10,694 nucleotides of DNA from contig JAEUUM010000438.1 in assembly GCA_016787375.1 (NCBI GenBank), positions 1-10,694 of the forward strand. Direction: 5' to 3'. Below are positions 1-7,036 of the stretch, piece by piece (the first letter of the stretch is position 1; each line of letters opens with the position of its first letter). Under the pieces are notes generated by a model that saw only the letters and a program-made list of their open reading frames with translations, was not told where the DNA came from and made no database searches. Source of the DNA: Saprospiraceae bacterium (GTDB taxonomy: Bacteria; Bacteroidota; Bacteroidia; Chitinophagales; Saprospiraceae). Both the position numbers and the translations under genes were made by a program.

Positions 1-537
1 CCACAATTTGAAGGTGGTCTGATCGTTCGTGAAGATTATCTCACCTGAACGTCCATGAGACTCATATTTTAACCTTGGGTTGTGCTCACTTACATAGTGT
101 TTTTGCTCTAATATAGAGTGTGAGTAATCGGCCTTTCGATCGATAATATCAATAATATTTTCAACAAATTTTGGCTCAACATTCAGCCAGAAACAAATAT
201 CCTCTAAAGATTTGCCCGATTGCAGATGGGTTAAAGCCAGTTTTTTGAGGTATTCGTTGATTGTGAAATCAGTTAATTCCTGGCGATTTTCCTCAAGGTA
301 TGTTTGAAATAAATTACTTGCCTCATTTTTGATAATAGATTTTTCAATTCTTAGTTGGTCAATTTCAGATTCTAACTCTTTTACTTTGGCTTTTAAATTT
401 TCATTTGTCAGTTCTAGTGTATTTAAAGCATCTTTGATCGAATTTTCCAATAAACTTGCATGTTGGCTCTGAAATGAATACATCATCTCATTTGCCTTCT
501 TGTTTACAGCTTCATCAAACTGCTCTTGGTTATTCAT
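1..537 (-). CDS. Coiled-coil protein of unknown function with a possible helix-turn-helix, partial (C-terminus beyond window)
   Basis: The reading frame is open from the ATG at 537 to the window edge, giving 179 residues with no stop; the C-terminus is missing. There is no signal peptide or membrane segment, so it is probably cytoplasmic. Residues about 30-75 are rich in E, K, L and N with heptad-like spacing and probably form a coiled coil. Residues about 98-134 (starting KKLALTHLQSGKSLEDI) look like a helix-turn-helix: a helix, a short G-K-S turn, then two helices. The last residues (GEIIFTNDQTTFKLW) look like the start of a beta-rich domain. The ATG lies inside the end of the upstream membrane-protein gene (8-base overlap, ATGAATAA), so translation is probably coupled and the two proteins may act together. 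I do not recognise the family; the helix-turn-helix reading is inference. Confidence 0.8.
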   Translation of the reverse strand, partial: MNNQEQFDEAVNKKANEMMYSFQSQHASLLENSIKDALNTLELTNENLKAKVKELESEIDQLRIEKSIIKNEASNLFQTYLEENRQELTDFTINEYLKKLALTHLQSGKSLEDICFWLNVEPKFVENIIDIIDRKADYSHSILEQKHYVSEHNPRLKYESHGRSGEIIFTNDQTTFKLW

Positions 538-1597
538 GATTTTTGATCCAATTATCCAATAATTTAGTGCAGTTAAAATTCGGTTTTTTGACCTCTGCTT
601 TTTGTTCAAGAGCATTTCTTAGCAATCTAATCTCAGCTAGGTAGTCTGATCTATTTGTTTGAAATTTGTCTACTGTTCGCAAAATTCTTTCGCAATCCCA
701 CACAAATTGGTCGGCATACAAGTGGTGAGGTTGATAGGCATCCTTTATAGACTTTTTAATTATTTCCGCCTCTTTTACGATGCCATTCCTTATTGGTTCT
801 CTGAACAATTCGACATTTTCAACTGAATTGGAAGCCAGAAAAGTAAAGACCTCTGCAACCATTTCAGTATTCATCAATCTAATTAATTCTTGTTGCCAGT
901 TTGGATTGGTTTTGATCTTATTTATGGCCTTTGTTCTGACTTCTTGATTGTGGTTGCTGTCAGTCAGCACCAGGATAGCCACTAAGTTTTCCGTAACATC
1001 ACAAGATTCTATGTCCTTGATAAATTGCTGATTATGTCGTAATTCATCTTCCTGATTTTGGTTGATGGTCCGAATTGCATTTTCATTTGATTCATTTAAA
1101 AAACTCAACAGGGCAATAAATATCACAAGAACACCCAATCCAAAACAGGCGTTAGCAAAATATCTGACATAGGTTAAAGGAACAATTTGGGCAATAGAAT
1201 CATTTAACAATACAACTGCCAACATTAAAAGAAAGCATGGTATTATAATTGGCGCTGCTTTTAGGACGATTTGTACCATGGATGGCAACCCACTACTTTC
1301 ATTTTTCAAAAATCCACCAATCGTAGTTCCAATTGCTGAAATTAAAATTAAACCGGTGATTTTAATAAACATTGTATACCCGGACATAGGCATCTTTGAA
1401 AATCCACCCTTCCAACCAATGATAATAGCTACTATTGACAAACAAGCAAAAAAAGCTAAATTCAAAAAAATAATTCCCCAGATATAACTTACGCCGGCAT
1501 CTCCACCGGGTAAGGTGTTTCTGCTATACAGAGCGGCCAATAAACTGTAGAGCAAAAAGACAGATATTGCAAGTACAAGATTGCCTAAAATGGCCAT
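530..1597 (-). CDS. Five-pass membrane protein with a C-terminal helical cytoplasmic tail, unknown function
   Basis: 355 residues. Hydrophobic segments lie at about 4-24, 38-61, 77-97, 108-131 and 144-167, so the first half is an integral inner-membrane domain with five predicted spans. Residues 170-355 are soluble and look almost wholly alpha-helical and charged; residues about 205-275 (ENLVAILVLTD..., ELIRLMNTEMVAEVFTFLAS) resemble HEAT-like helical pairs, which often bind proteins. The final part, about 310-345, could form a short coiled coil. No catalytic motif is visible. The start at 1597 begins directly at the first membrane span; upstream DNA has no Shine-Dalgarno, as is normal in Bacteroidota. 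It is 36 bases after the lipoprotein gene and overlaps the next gene by 8 bases, so it belongs to the leftward operon. The family is not recognised; the HEAT-like reading is a guess from pattern. Confidence 0.85.
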   Translation of the reverse strand: MAILGNLVLAISVFLLYSLLAALYSRNTLPGGDAGVSYIWGIIFLNLAFFACLSIVAIIIGWKGGFSKMPMSGYTMFIKITGLILISAIGTTIGGFLKNESSGLPSMVQIVLKAAPIIIPCFLLMLAVVLLNDSIAQIVPLTYVRYFANACFGLGVLVIFIALLSFLNESNENAIRTINQNQEDELRHNQQFIKDIESCDVTENLVAILVLTDSNHNQEVRTKAINKIKTNPNWQQELIRLMNTEMVAEVFTFLASNSVENVELFREPIRNGIVKEAEIIKKSIKDAYQPHHLYADQFVWDCERILRTVDKFQTNRSDYLAEIRLLRNALEQKAEVKKPNFNCTKLLDNWIKNHE

Positions 1598-1633
1598 ATT
1601 GAATCGATTGATTTCTAATGAAAACTAAAAAAA

Positions 1634-2269
1634 TTATTTCTTTTTTAATTTGGTAAAGACAAATTGCAGCTTTTCTTTTTTCAAGACAAATCCATCGTCT
1701 TTTTTGCTGACAATCTCAAATGCTTCCTTCTCTTTGTCTTGAGAAATAAGGTAGAAAGTCTTTCCATCTACTTCCCATGTTGAATTTTCAAAGCTGACTT
1801 TACCTTCACCTGAATGATCTGTCTTGATTGTTCCGTCTTTATTTAATGTAACATCAAACTTTAAGTTATTCAAGATACCGTCAGCAAAATTTAAGCTCCC
1901 ATTCGCAATTCCGGCTGCAAGCTCTCCCATTGAGCTGCCAAATTCTCCTATAGCCAGTCCAAACTCGGCTACACCTTTGCCTAAAACTTTCGCTGCATAT
2001 TCAATTTTACCTTTAGCAGTGGTTGTGTCAATTTTGTCAAGGTTTAGGTCCTCGTTCATTTCTAATTTTGCTTTTTTTAAAGCTTCTTTTACTTCAGAAA
2101 GTCCAGCATTTATAGAATCTTTGATTGCCTCTTTTGGTATTGTGCCTTCTTCAAGTTTTAATTTTACGGAGTAATCTCCCGAATACTCATCTCGTGGGTC
2201 AACAAATGATGAACAAGAGTTCAATATGAAAACGACAGAAGTCAGAATAAAAATTGTTGAAAGTTTCAT
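1634..2269 (-). CDS. Lipoprotein with a glycine-rich helical centre and a beta-rich C-terminus
   Basis: 211 residues from the ATG at 2269. The N-terminus is a type II signal peptide: K2, a hydrophobic core to about residue 15, then a lipobox LNSC with the lipidated Cys19, so it should be anchored in the envelope facing the periplasm or cell surface. Residues about 44-90 are charged helices. Residues about 94-135 are glycine- and alanine-rich with glycines at 97, 99, 104, 108, 111, 115, 120, 124 and 131, a spacing that suggests a packed or membrane-active helix. From about 136 to the end, alternating hydrophobic residues suggest a beta sheet, perhaps lipocalin-like. An in-frame ATG at 2305 would overlap the preceding gene and put twelve residues before the signal peptide, so it was not chosen. 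It lies 19 bases after miaE and 36 before the membrane protein. No family is recognised with certainty. Confidence 0.85.
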   Translation of the reverse strand: MKLSTIFILTSVVFILNSCSSFVDPRDEYSGDYSVKLKLEEGTIPKEAIKDSINAGLSEVKEALKKAKLEMNEDLNLDKIDTTTAKGKIEYAAKVLGKGVAEFGLAIGEFGSSMGELAAGIANGSLNFADGILNNLKFDVTLNKDGTIKTDHSGEGKVSFENSTWEVDGKTFYLISQDKEKEAFEIVSKKDDGFVLKKEKLQFVFTKLKKK

Positions 2270-2288
2270 TTTAATAATTTTTAAATAT

Positions 2289-2870
2289 TTAATGTACTCG
2301 ATCACCTCTTAACTCAAGGGTAGAAATCATTTCTGCCTCATAATCCAAGAATTCTTGCCAGCGTTTTTTGACTTTTTCTTCATCGGCATATTTTTTTGCC
2401 AAATCAATAAATAATCTATAATGACCTGCTTCAGAAATCATCAATCTATGATAGAAATTCCGAAGTGCTTCATCCTTCAATTCTAAAGAAAGCAACCTGA
2501 AACGCTCACAACTTCTGGCTTCTATAAGTGCAAATGTTAAAAGCCGGTCCATCAACCAATCTTCCCGACTACCTCCTTTAACCTGAAAATTTAGCAAATT
2601 ATTTACATACTCATCTTTTCGTTGCTTGCCTAGCTTTAGGTTTCTTTTCTCAAGTTCATTCAATACCATCCTAAAATGACCCCATTCTTCAGTTACAAGA
2701 GGGGCTATTTCTTTCACTAATTCTTCTTTTTCAGGGAATGCTTGAATCAAAGTAATTCCTGAGGTTGCGGCTTTTTGTTCGCAATATGCGTGGTCTGTGA
2801 GTATATCTTCCAGATTCATCTCAGCCAAATTTACCCACCTTGGGTCTGTTTTTAGTTTTAATCCTAACAT
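2289..2870 (-). CDS. miaE: tRNA-(ms2io6A)-hydroxylase, MiaE family
   Basis: 193 residues. MiaE is a non-haem di-iron monooxygenase that uses oxygen to hydroxylate the isopentenyl side chain of ms2i6A at position 37 of tRNAs reading UNN codons, acting after MiaA and MiaB. The ferritin-like four-helix ligand set is complete: E31 (HAYCEQKAA), E62-W-G-H65, E117 (LIEARSCERF) and E147-A-G-H150. The N-terminal LGLKLKTDPRW and the RSCERFRLLS stretch are typical of the family, and the length is near the usual value of roughly 200. An ATG at 2936 is in frame but would overlap the upstream gene by over 60 bases and adds a cysteine/tryptophan-rich tail foreign to the family, so the start at 2870, 4 bases after the upstream stop, is preferred. 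Its place among four envelope or coiled-coil genes is odd. The family assignment is strong from motifs; the exact substrate in this organism is inferred. Confidence 0.93.
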   Translation of the reverse strand: MLGLKLKTDPRWVNLAEMNLEDILTDHAYCEQKAATSGITLIQAFPEKEELVKEIAPLVTEEWGHFRMVLNELEKRNLKLGKQRKDEYVNNLLNFQVKGGSREDWLMDRLLTFALIEARSCERFRLLSLELKDEALRNFYHRLMISEAGHYRLFIDLAKKYADEEKVKKRWQEFLDYEAEMISTLELRGDRVH

Positions 2871-2874
2871 AGTT

Positions 2875-4059
2875 TTACAAGAGACATTTATATTGACGCA
2901 CCAGCAGATCCACATCAAAAACTTCATAATCTTCATAACCGGTCTGCCAGGTTACCCTAATTTTATCGAGAGATTTTTTTGAAATCTTGTCTTGAATTCC
3001 GGCGCCTAAATTACACTGCGCTCTGAATTGTGTTGTTTGGGTCGATGTATCAAAAACACCAGGATCGGTTCTGTTGTTTATGATAGCAATATTATCACCA
3101 TCCAAAAATTTTAGATTGATTATTGTTCCTTTTTCAAACCCTCCAAACAACCTGCCTGCATCTTTTGAGGCAATACTAAAAGCCAGATTTAGAAATACTG
3201 TTCCACCTGAAATAGCAGACAAACTTGCCTTACACGACATATAATCTTTATTGGGGTAGTTTTTTAACATAGGCTGAGGAGTCAGAAAGAATAGAGTTTG
3301 GTATATGTGATCTTTTCTTTTTTTATTCGTAAATTCATCTATCCCATCAAACTCAATGTCGCAAGGCAAACTTGGAGGATTCACCATAACATCTTTATCA
3401 GGATTATATTTTGTAAAATCTGCGGCTGACTTTTTTTTCTTTGTTATGGTTTTAGTTGGTGCTTGATTTTGAGGTGATTGAAACGAATTTGATGGGTTGT
3501 TTGAAAAAGTTGGAGGAGGAGTTATATTCTTCTGCTTTGCTTTGTTTTTTGAAAAATCTTTGTAAGCTTCCACCTGTTTTGTGGCTTCAAGTTGGGTTAT
3601 CTGTTTTAAAATCTGTAGTTCTCCGGTTGCAATGTCTTTTTGTAGTTTTAAATATTTTTCTTGCTCCTTCAGGGTTTTAAGACTTGTTTTGTTTGATGCC
3701 AATTCTTGCGGATTCATTTCACTTTTTTCGGTCTTGATTGACTGTTCCAGGAGATTTTTTTGGATCCGTGTATTCTCAAGATTTGATGCTATGTTTTGCA
3801 ACTTATTCTCAGTTTCTCTCAAATCCAAAGCTATCTGATCAGATAATTCAAGAATAGATTGTTCGTTATTGGTTTTTGACTGGTTGATAATAAGCTCCAG
3901 GTCAGATTTACTATTTGGGTCTAATTTTCTGTTCGTTCCGTCTTTTTGATGTAAAATCCATTCACCCGTTGTGTTTTGCTCTACTTGCTGACCAATAACT
4001 GCTGACGATGCGGTAATTTGAATTATGGTAATGAAAGTTAGAAACAAAAATTTATGCAT
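2875..4059 (-). CDS. Secreted coiled-coil protein with a four-cysteine C-terminal domain, unknown function
   Basis: 394 residues. Residues 1 to about 23 form a signal peptide (K3, hydrophobic core, small residues SSA and VIG before QQ) with no lipobox, so the protein is probably periplasmic or exported. Residues about 62-168 are a long coiled coil (E, K, Q, L rich). Residues about 178-225 form a P, N, Q, S, K linker including TKTITKKKK. Residues about 230-394 form a folded, probably beta-rich domain with four cysteines (233, 276, 349, 392), which could pair as disulfides. The ATG at 4059 is chosen over an in-frame ATG at 4092: it begins the signal peptide directly, and a promoter -7 box at 4090-4097 overlaps the upstream ATG, which would then not be transcribed. 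It is the first gene of the leftward operon, 4 bases ahead of miaE. The family is not recognised. Confidence 0.85.
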   Translation of the reverse strand: MHKFLFLTFITIIQITASSAVIGQQVEQNTTGEWILHQKDGTNRKLDPNSKSDLELIINQSKTNNEQSILELSDQIALDLRETENKLQNIASNLENTRIQKNLLEQSIKTEKSEMNPQELASNKTSLKTLKEQEKYLKLQKDIATGELQILKQITQLEATKQVEAYKDFSKNKAKQKNITPPPTFSNNPSNSFQSPQNQAPTKTITKKKKSAADFTKYNPDKDVMVNPPSLPCDIEFDGIDEFTNKKRKDHIYQTLFFLTPQPMLKNYPNKDYMSCKASLSAISGGTVFLNLAFSIASKDAGRLFGGFEKGTIINLKFLDGDNIAIINNRTDPGVFDTSTQTTQFRAQCNLGAGIQDKISKKSLDKIRVTWQTGYEDYEVFDVDLLVRQYKCLL

Positions 4060-4089
4060 AAATATTTTTGAAAATGGAAACCTAATTGG

Positions 4090-4118
4090 CAAAATTACAA
4101 TTTCTGATGCATTTCAAA
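4090..4118 (-). promoter_or_regulatory. Bacteroidota-type promoter for the leftward operon
   Basis: Read on the minus strand there is TTTG (4118-4115), then 17 bases, then TAATTTTG (4097-4090), matching the Bacteroidota consensus TTG - 17 to 23 bases - TAnnTTTG. Transcription would start near 4083, about 24 bases before the ATG at 4059. This also argues against the upstream in-frame ATG at 4092. Confidence 0.65.
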
Positions 4119-4225
4119 TCCAAAAAATTTCAATCGCTTAAACCCTGTATCTTGGATGGTTTTGAAATGCCTTTCAATGCAATATACGTAATTTGAATTT
4201 TACTCGTTAAGGTAAAAAAATCGTT

Positions 4226-4233
4226 TATCTTTG
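4226..4233 (+). promoter_or_regulatory. -7 promoter box for the rightward operon
   Basis: TATCTTTG matches the Bacteroidota -7 consensus TAnnTTTG and is followed by CACC, as is the box ahead of katG. Transcription would start near 4240, leaving a leader of only about 10 bases before the ATG at 4251. No TTG lies at the expected -33 spacing; the nearest TTTG (4192-4195) is 30 bases away, so the -33 element is weak or absent. Confidence 0.6.
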
Positions 4234-4250
4234 CACCTCAATATAAAAAT

Positions 4251-5645
4251 ATGCAAGCAGTAAAAAACTATATTGAAATAAACAAACAAAGGTTTCTTGA
4301 TGAACTAATCGAGGTTCTTAGGATCCCATCTGTTAGTGCCAATCCTGCGCACAAGGCGGATATGTTAAGAACGGCTCAATTTGTAGCAGAAGCTTTTCTA
4401 AAAGCTGGTGTGGACCATTATGAAGTCATTCCAACAGCCGGTCACCCTGTTGTTTATGCCGAAAAAATGATTGACCCAAAATATCCAACTATACTGGTTT
4501 ATGGTCATTATGATGTTCAGCCCCCTGACCCACTCGACTTATGGAATTCACCTCCTTTTGAACCGGTAATTAAAAAAACGGATATTCATCCTGACGGCGC
4601 AATCTTTGCCAGAGGATCATGCGATGACAAAGGTCAGGTGTGGATGCATGTCAAGGCATTTGAAGCAATGACGCAAACAAACAGCCTTCCATGTAATGTA
4701 AAATTCATGATTGAAGGCGAAGAAGAAGTTGGCTCCCCGAACTTGGCTGAATTTTGTAAAAATAACAAGGAAAGACTCAAAGCCGATGTTATACTTATCT
4801 CAGACACTTCAATAATTTCCAACGATACCCCCTCAATAGATGTTGGATTAAGAGGTTTATCTTACATCGAAGTTGAGGTAACCGGAGCCAACCGTGACTT
4901 GCACAGTGGGGTTTACGGCGGAGCAGTAGCAAATCCAATTAATGTGCTTTGTGAAATGATTGCATCATTAAAGGACAGCAATAAACACATAACCATCCCG
5001 GGTTTTTATGATGATGTACAAAACCTGTCTGATGAGGAAAGAAGTGCACTTGCAAATGCACCATTTGATCTTGAAGCCTATAAAAAGGATTTAAACATTG
5101 CAGACATAGAAGGCGAGCAAGGTTATTCAACCATTGAACGTACTGGCATCAGACCAACACTTGACTGTAACGGGATCTGGGGAGGATACATTGGAGAAGG
5201 TGCGAAGACCGTTCTTCCTTCCAAGGCCTCTGCAAAAATTAGCATGCGATTGGTACCAAATCAAAGTTCTGAAAAGATTACTGAATTGTTCCAAAAACAT
5301 TTCGAATCAATAGCCCCAAAATCAGTTACTGTAAAAGTCAAACCTCATCATGGTGGTGAACCGGTGGTCGTGCCTACAAACTCCATTGAATATCAGGCTG
5401 CTGCAATGGCAATGAAAAAAACATTTGGTAAGGACCCTGTGCCTACACGAGGGGGTGGCAGTATTCCAATTGTTGCATTGTTTGAGCAAATTTTAGGTCT
5501 TAAGAGTGTTTTAATGGGTTTCGGGCTTGATTCAGATGCACTACATTCACCAAATGAGCACTACGGACTTTTTAATTTTTATAAAGGAATCGAAACCATT
5601 CCATACTATTTTAGCTATTATGCCGATCTAAAAAGCAATCAGTAA
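4251..5645 (+). CDS. M20 family dipeptidase (CNDP/carnosinase-like metallopeptidase)
   Basis: 464 residues, the usual length for M20 dipeptidases. The family uses two metal ions, usually zinc or manganese, to hydrolyse dipeptides and short peptides; with no signal peptide it should be cytoplasmic and serve peptide recycling. The full site is visible: H86 with D88 in GHYDVQ, D125 in the GSCDDKG motif, catalytic E158 and metal ligand E159 in EGEEEVGS, D185 in ISDTS, and H432 in DALHSPNE. H218 in DLHSG matches the histidine that reaches the partner active site in dimeric family members. Residues about 1-200 and 380-464 form the catalytic domain, with the lid/dimer domain between. Motif pattern and spacing resemble eukaryotic cytosolic non-specific dipeptidase more than PepV or DapE, though exact specificity cannot be read from sequence. 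It is first in the rightward operon. Confidence 0.93.
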   Translation: MQAVKNYIEINKQRFLDELIEVLRIPSVSANPAHKADMLRTAQFVAEAFLKAGVDHYEVIPTAGHPVVYAEKMIDPKYPTILVYGHYDVQPPDPLDLWNSPPFEPVIKKTDIHPDGAIFARGSCDDKGQVWMHVKAFEAMTQTNSLPCNVKFMIEGEEEVGSPNLAEFCKNNKERLKADVILISDTSIISNDTPSIDVGLRGLSYIEVEVTGANRDLHSGVYGGAVANPINVLCEMIASLKDSNKHITIPGFYDDVQNLSDEERSALANAPFDLEAYKKDLNIADIEGEQGYSTIERTGIRPTLDCNGIWGGYIGEGAKTVLPSKASAKISMRLVPNQSSEKITELFQKHFESIAPKSVTVKVKPHHGGEPVVVPTNSIEYQAAAMAMKKTFGKDPVPTRGGGSIPIVALFEQILGLKSVLMGFGLDSDALHSPNEHYGLFNFYKGIETIPYYFSYYADLKSNQ

Positions 5646-5675
5646 ATAATTATTATCGAACTTCAATATTTAAAA

Positions 5676-6341
5676 ATGAAAAAAATCTCTTTATTAATCA
5701 TCATGTTGTGCACATTGTCACTATCAGTATGGGCACAAAAATCAAAACCAAGTATGGATTCAGTAAGTTACAGTCTCGGTGTTCTGGTCGGGCAAAATTT
5801 GAAAAACCAGGGCTTTAATAAGTTGGACGCAGGTTCATTAACAAATGGATTGCAAGATGCAATTGGTGGTAAACAACTAGCTATATCTGCGGAGCAAGCA
5901 GGTAAAATTGTAAACGAATACCTTGAAAAAGCAAGTAAGGCACAATCAGGTCCAACGATTGAGGAAGGCAAGAAATTTTTAGCTGAAAATTCAAAAAAAC
6001 CAGGTGTAGTCACTTTACCAAGTGGTCTGCAGTACATGGTTATGAAAGAGGGAACCGGTCCAAAGCCAAAAGTAACTGATAGAGTAACAACACATTACAC
6101 AGGTACGTTGCTAAACGGAGAAGTTTTTGATAGTTCAGTTGAAAGAGGTCAGCCAGCTACTTTTCCTGTTAATGGTGTAATTAAAGGATGGACAGAAGCA
6201 CTTCAATTAATGAATGTGGGTTCAAAATGGAAACTTTTTATTCCGTATGACCTTGCCTACGGAGAAAGAGGCGCGGGCGGTCAAATCAAACCTTTTGCTA
6301 CTTTGATATTCGAAGTAGAGCTTCTTGAAATCGCACAATAA
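5676..6341 (+). CDS. Secreted FKBP-type peptidyl-prolyl cis-trans isomerase (FkpA/Mip-like)
   Basis: 221 residues. It catalyses cis-trans isomerisation of X-Pro bonds and helps fold exported proteins. Residues 1-20 are a signal peptide (MKKISLL..., cleavage likely after SVWA), placing it in the periplasm; no lipobox cysteine precedes the mature region (C12 sits inside the hydrophobic core). Residues about 27-105 match the FKBP N-terminal helical dimerisation domain (VSYSLGVLVGQNLKNQG, then a long helix). Residues about 112-220 are the FKBP catalytic domain, with the pocket residues Y141, F151, D152, F163, V168, I169, W172, Y195 and F212 all present, so it should be active. It lies 30 bases after the dipeptidase gene and 13 before trmD, with no promoter between, so it is probably co-transcribed. 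The domain assignment is secure; the client proteins are unknown. Confidence 0.93.
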   Translation: MKKISLLIIMLCTLSLSVWAQKSKPSMDSVSYSLGVLVGQNLKNQGFNKLDAGSLTNGLQDAIGGKQLAISAEQAGKIVNEYLEKASKAQSGPTIEEGKKFLAENSKKPGVVTLPSGLQYMVMKEGTGPKPKVTDRVTTHYTGTLLNGEVFDSSVERGQPATFPVNGVIKGWTEALQLMNVGSKWKLFIPYDLAYGERGAGGQIKPFATLIFEVELLEIAQ

Positions 6342-6354
6342 TTCTTCCCTCACA

Positions 6355-7029
6355 ATGAGGTACGATATCATTACATTGTTACCAGAATTACTTCAAGGCC
6401 CTTTGCATCATTCAATCATGCAAAGGGCTATTGATAAGGGATTGGTGCAAGTTAACATACATAACCTCAGAGAATTCGGATTGGGTAAAAACAAGCAAGT
6501 TGATGATTACCAATATGGTGGTGGTGCGGGTATGGTGATGATGTGCGAGCCACTTTTTAACTGTATTTCTGAGCTAAAATCTCAACGCAGCTATGACCAA
6601 ATCATTTATATGACGCCTGATGGGGAACAACTTACTCAATCATTGTCTAACAGACTTTCGATGGGAGATAACCTCTTAATCATTTGTGGTCATTACAAAG
6701 GAATAGACGAGAGAATTCGGGAAAATATTGTAGACCTTGAAATTTCAATTGGCAGTTATGTTTTGTCAGGAGGGGAATTGCCGGCTGCTGTGTTGGTTGA
6801 CAGTATAACAAGACTTATACCCGGAGTTTTGAGTGATGAAACATCGGCACTGTTCGATTCCTTTCAAGATGATTTACTGGCTCCTCCCGTGTACACACGA
6901 CCGGCAGACTTCAATGGATGGACTGTGCCTGAAGTATTGTTGTCGGGTCACGAACAGATGATCGAAGATTGGCGTAATGAACAATCGTATGAGCGCACCA
7001 AGAAAAGAAGACCGGATCTTTTAAAATAA
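6355..7029 (+). CDS. trmD: tRNA (guanine37-N1)-methyltransferase TrmD
   Basis: 224 residues. TrmD transfers a methyl group from S-adenosylmethionine to N1 of G37 in tRNAs reading CNN codons (Leu, Pro, Arg), which prevents +1 frameshifting; it is normally essential. SPOUT trefoil-knot motifs are all seen: YMTPDGEQLTQ (85-95), ICGHYKGIDERI (110-121) and the GSYVLSGGELPA loop (133-144). R153 (TRLIPGVL) and D168 (FDSF) match the catalytic Arg154 and Asp169 of the Escherichia coli enzyme, and VYTRPADFNG (179-188) is the usual tRNA-binding stretch. An in-frame ATG at 6325 lies inside the FKBP gene; the ATG at 6355 gives the standard MRYDIITLLPEL start. Unlike in Proteobacteria, it is not next to rimM, rpsP or rplS; here it sits between a prolyl isomerase and a DinB-family gene. 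Confidence 0.97.
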   Translation: MRYDIITLLPELLQGPLHHSIMQRAIDKGLVQVNIHNLREFGLGKNKQVDDYQYGGGAGMVMMCEPLFNCISELKSQRSYDQIIYMTPDGEQLTQSLSNRLSMGDNLLIICGHYKGIDERIRENIVDLEISIGSYVLSGGELPAAVLVDSITRLIPGVLSDETSALFDSFQDDLLAPPVYTRPADFNGWTVPEVLLSGHEQMIEDWRNEQSYERTKKRRPDLLK

Positions 7030-7036
7030 AAATAAT

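Noticed and set aside
1824..2174. Plus-strand 116-residue frame opposite the lipoprotein gene
   Set aside because: Antisense of a gene with a clear lipoprotein signal peptide and operon position; the serine/phenylalanine/proline-rich translation is shadow-like.
3456..3838. Plus-strand frames opposite the secreted coiled-coil gene
   Set aside because: Low-complexity cysteine, phenylalanine and serine-rich translations typical of the antisense of lysine and glutamate-rich coding sequence.
4192..4195. TTTG as the -33 element for the rightward operon
   Set aside because: It is 30 bases from the -7 box, well outside the usual 17-23.
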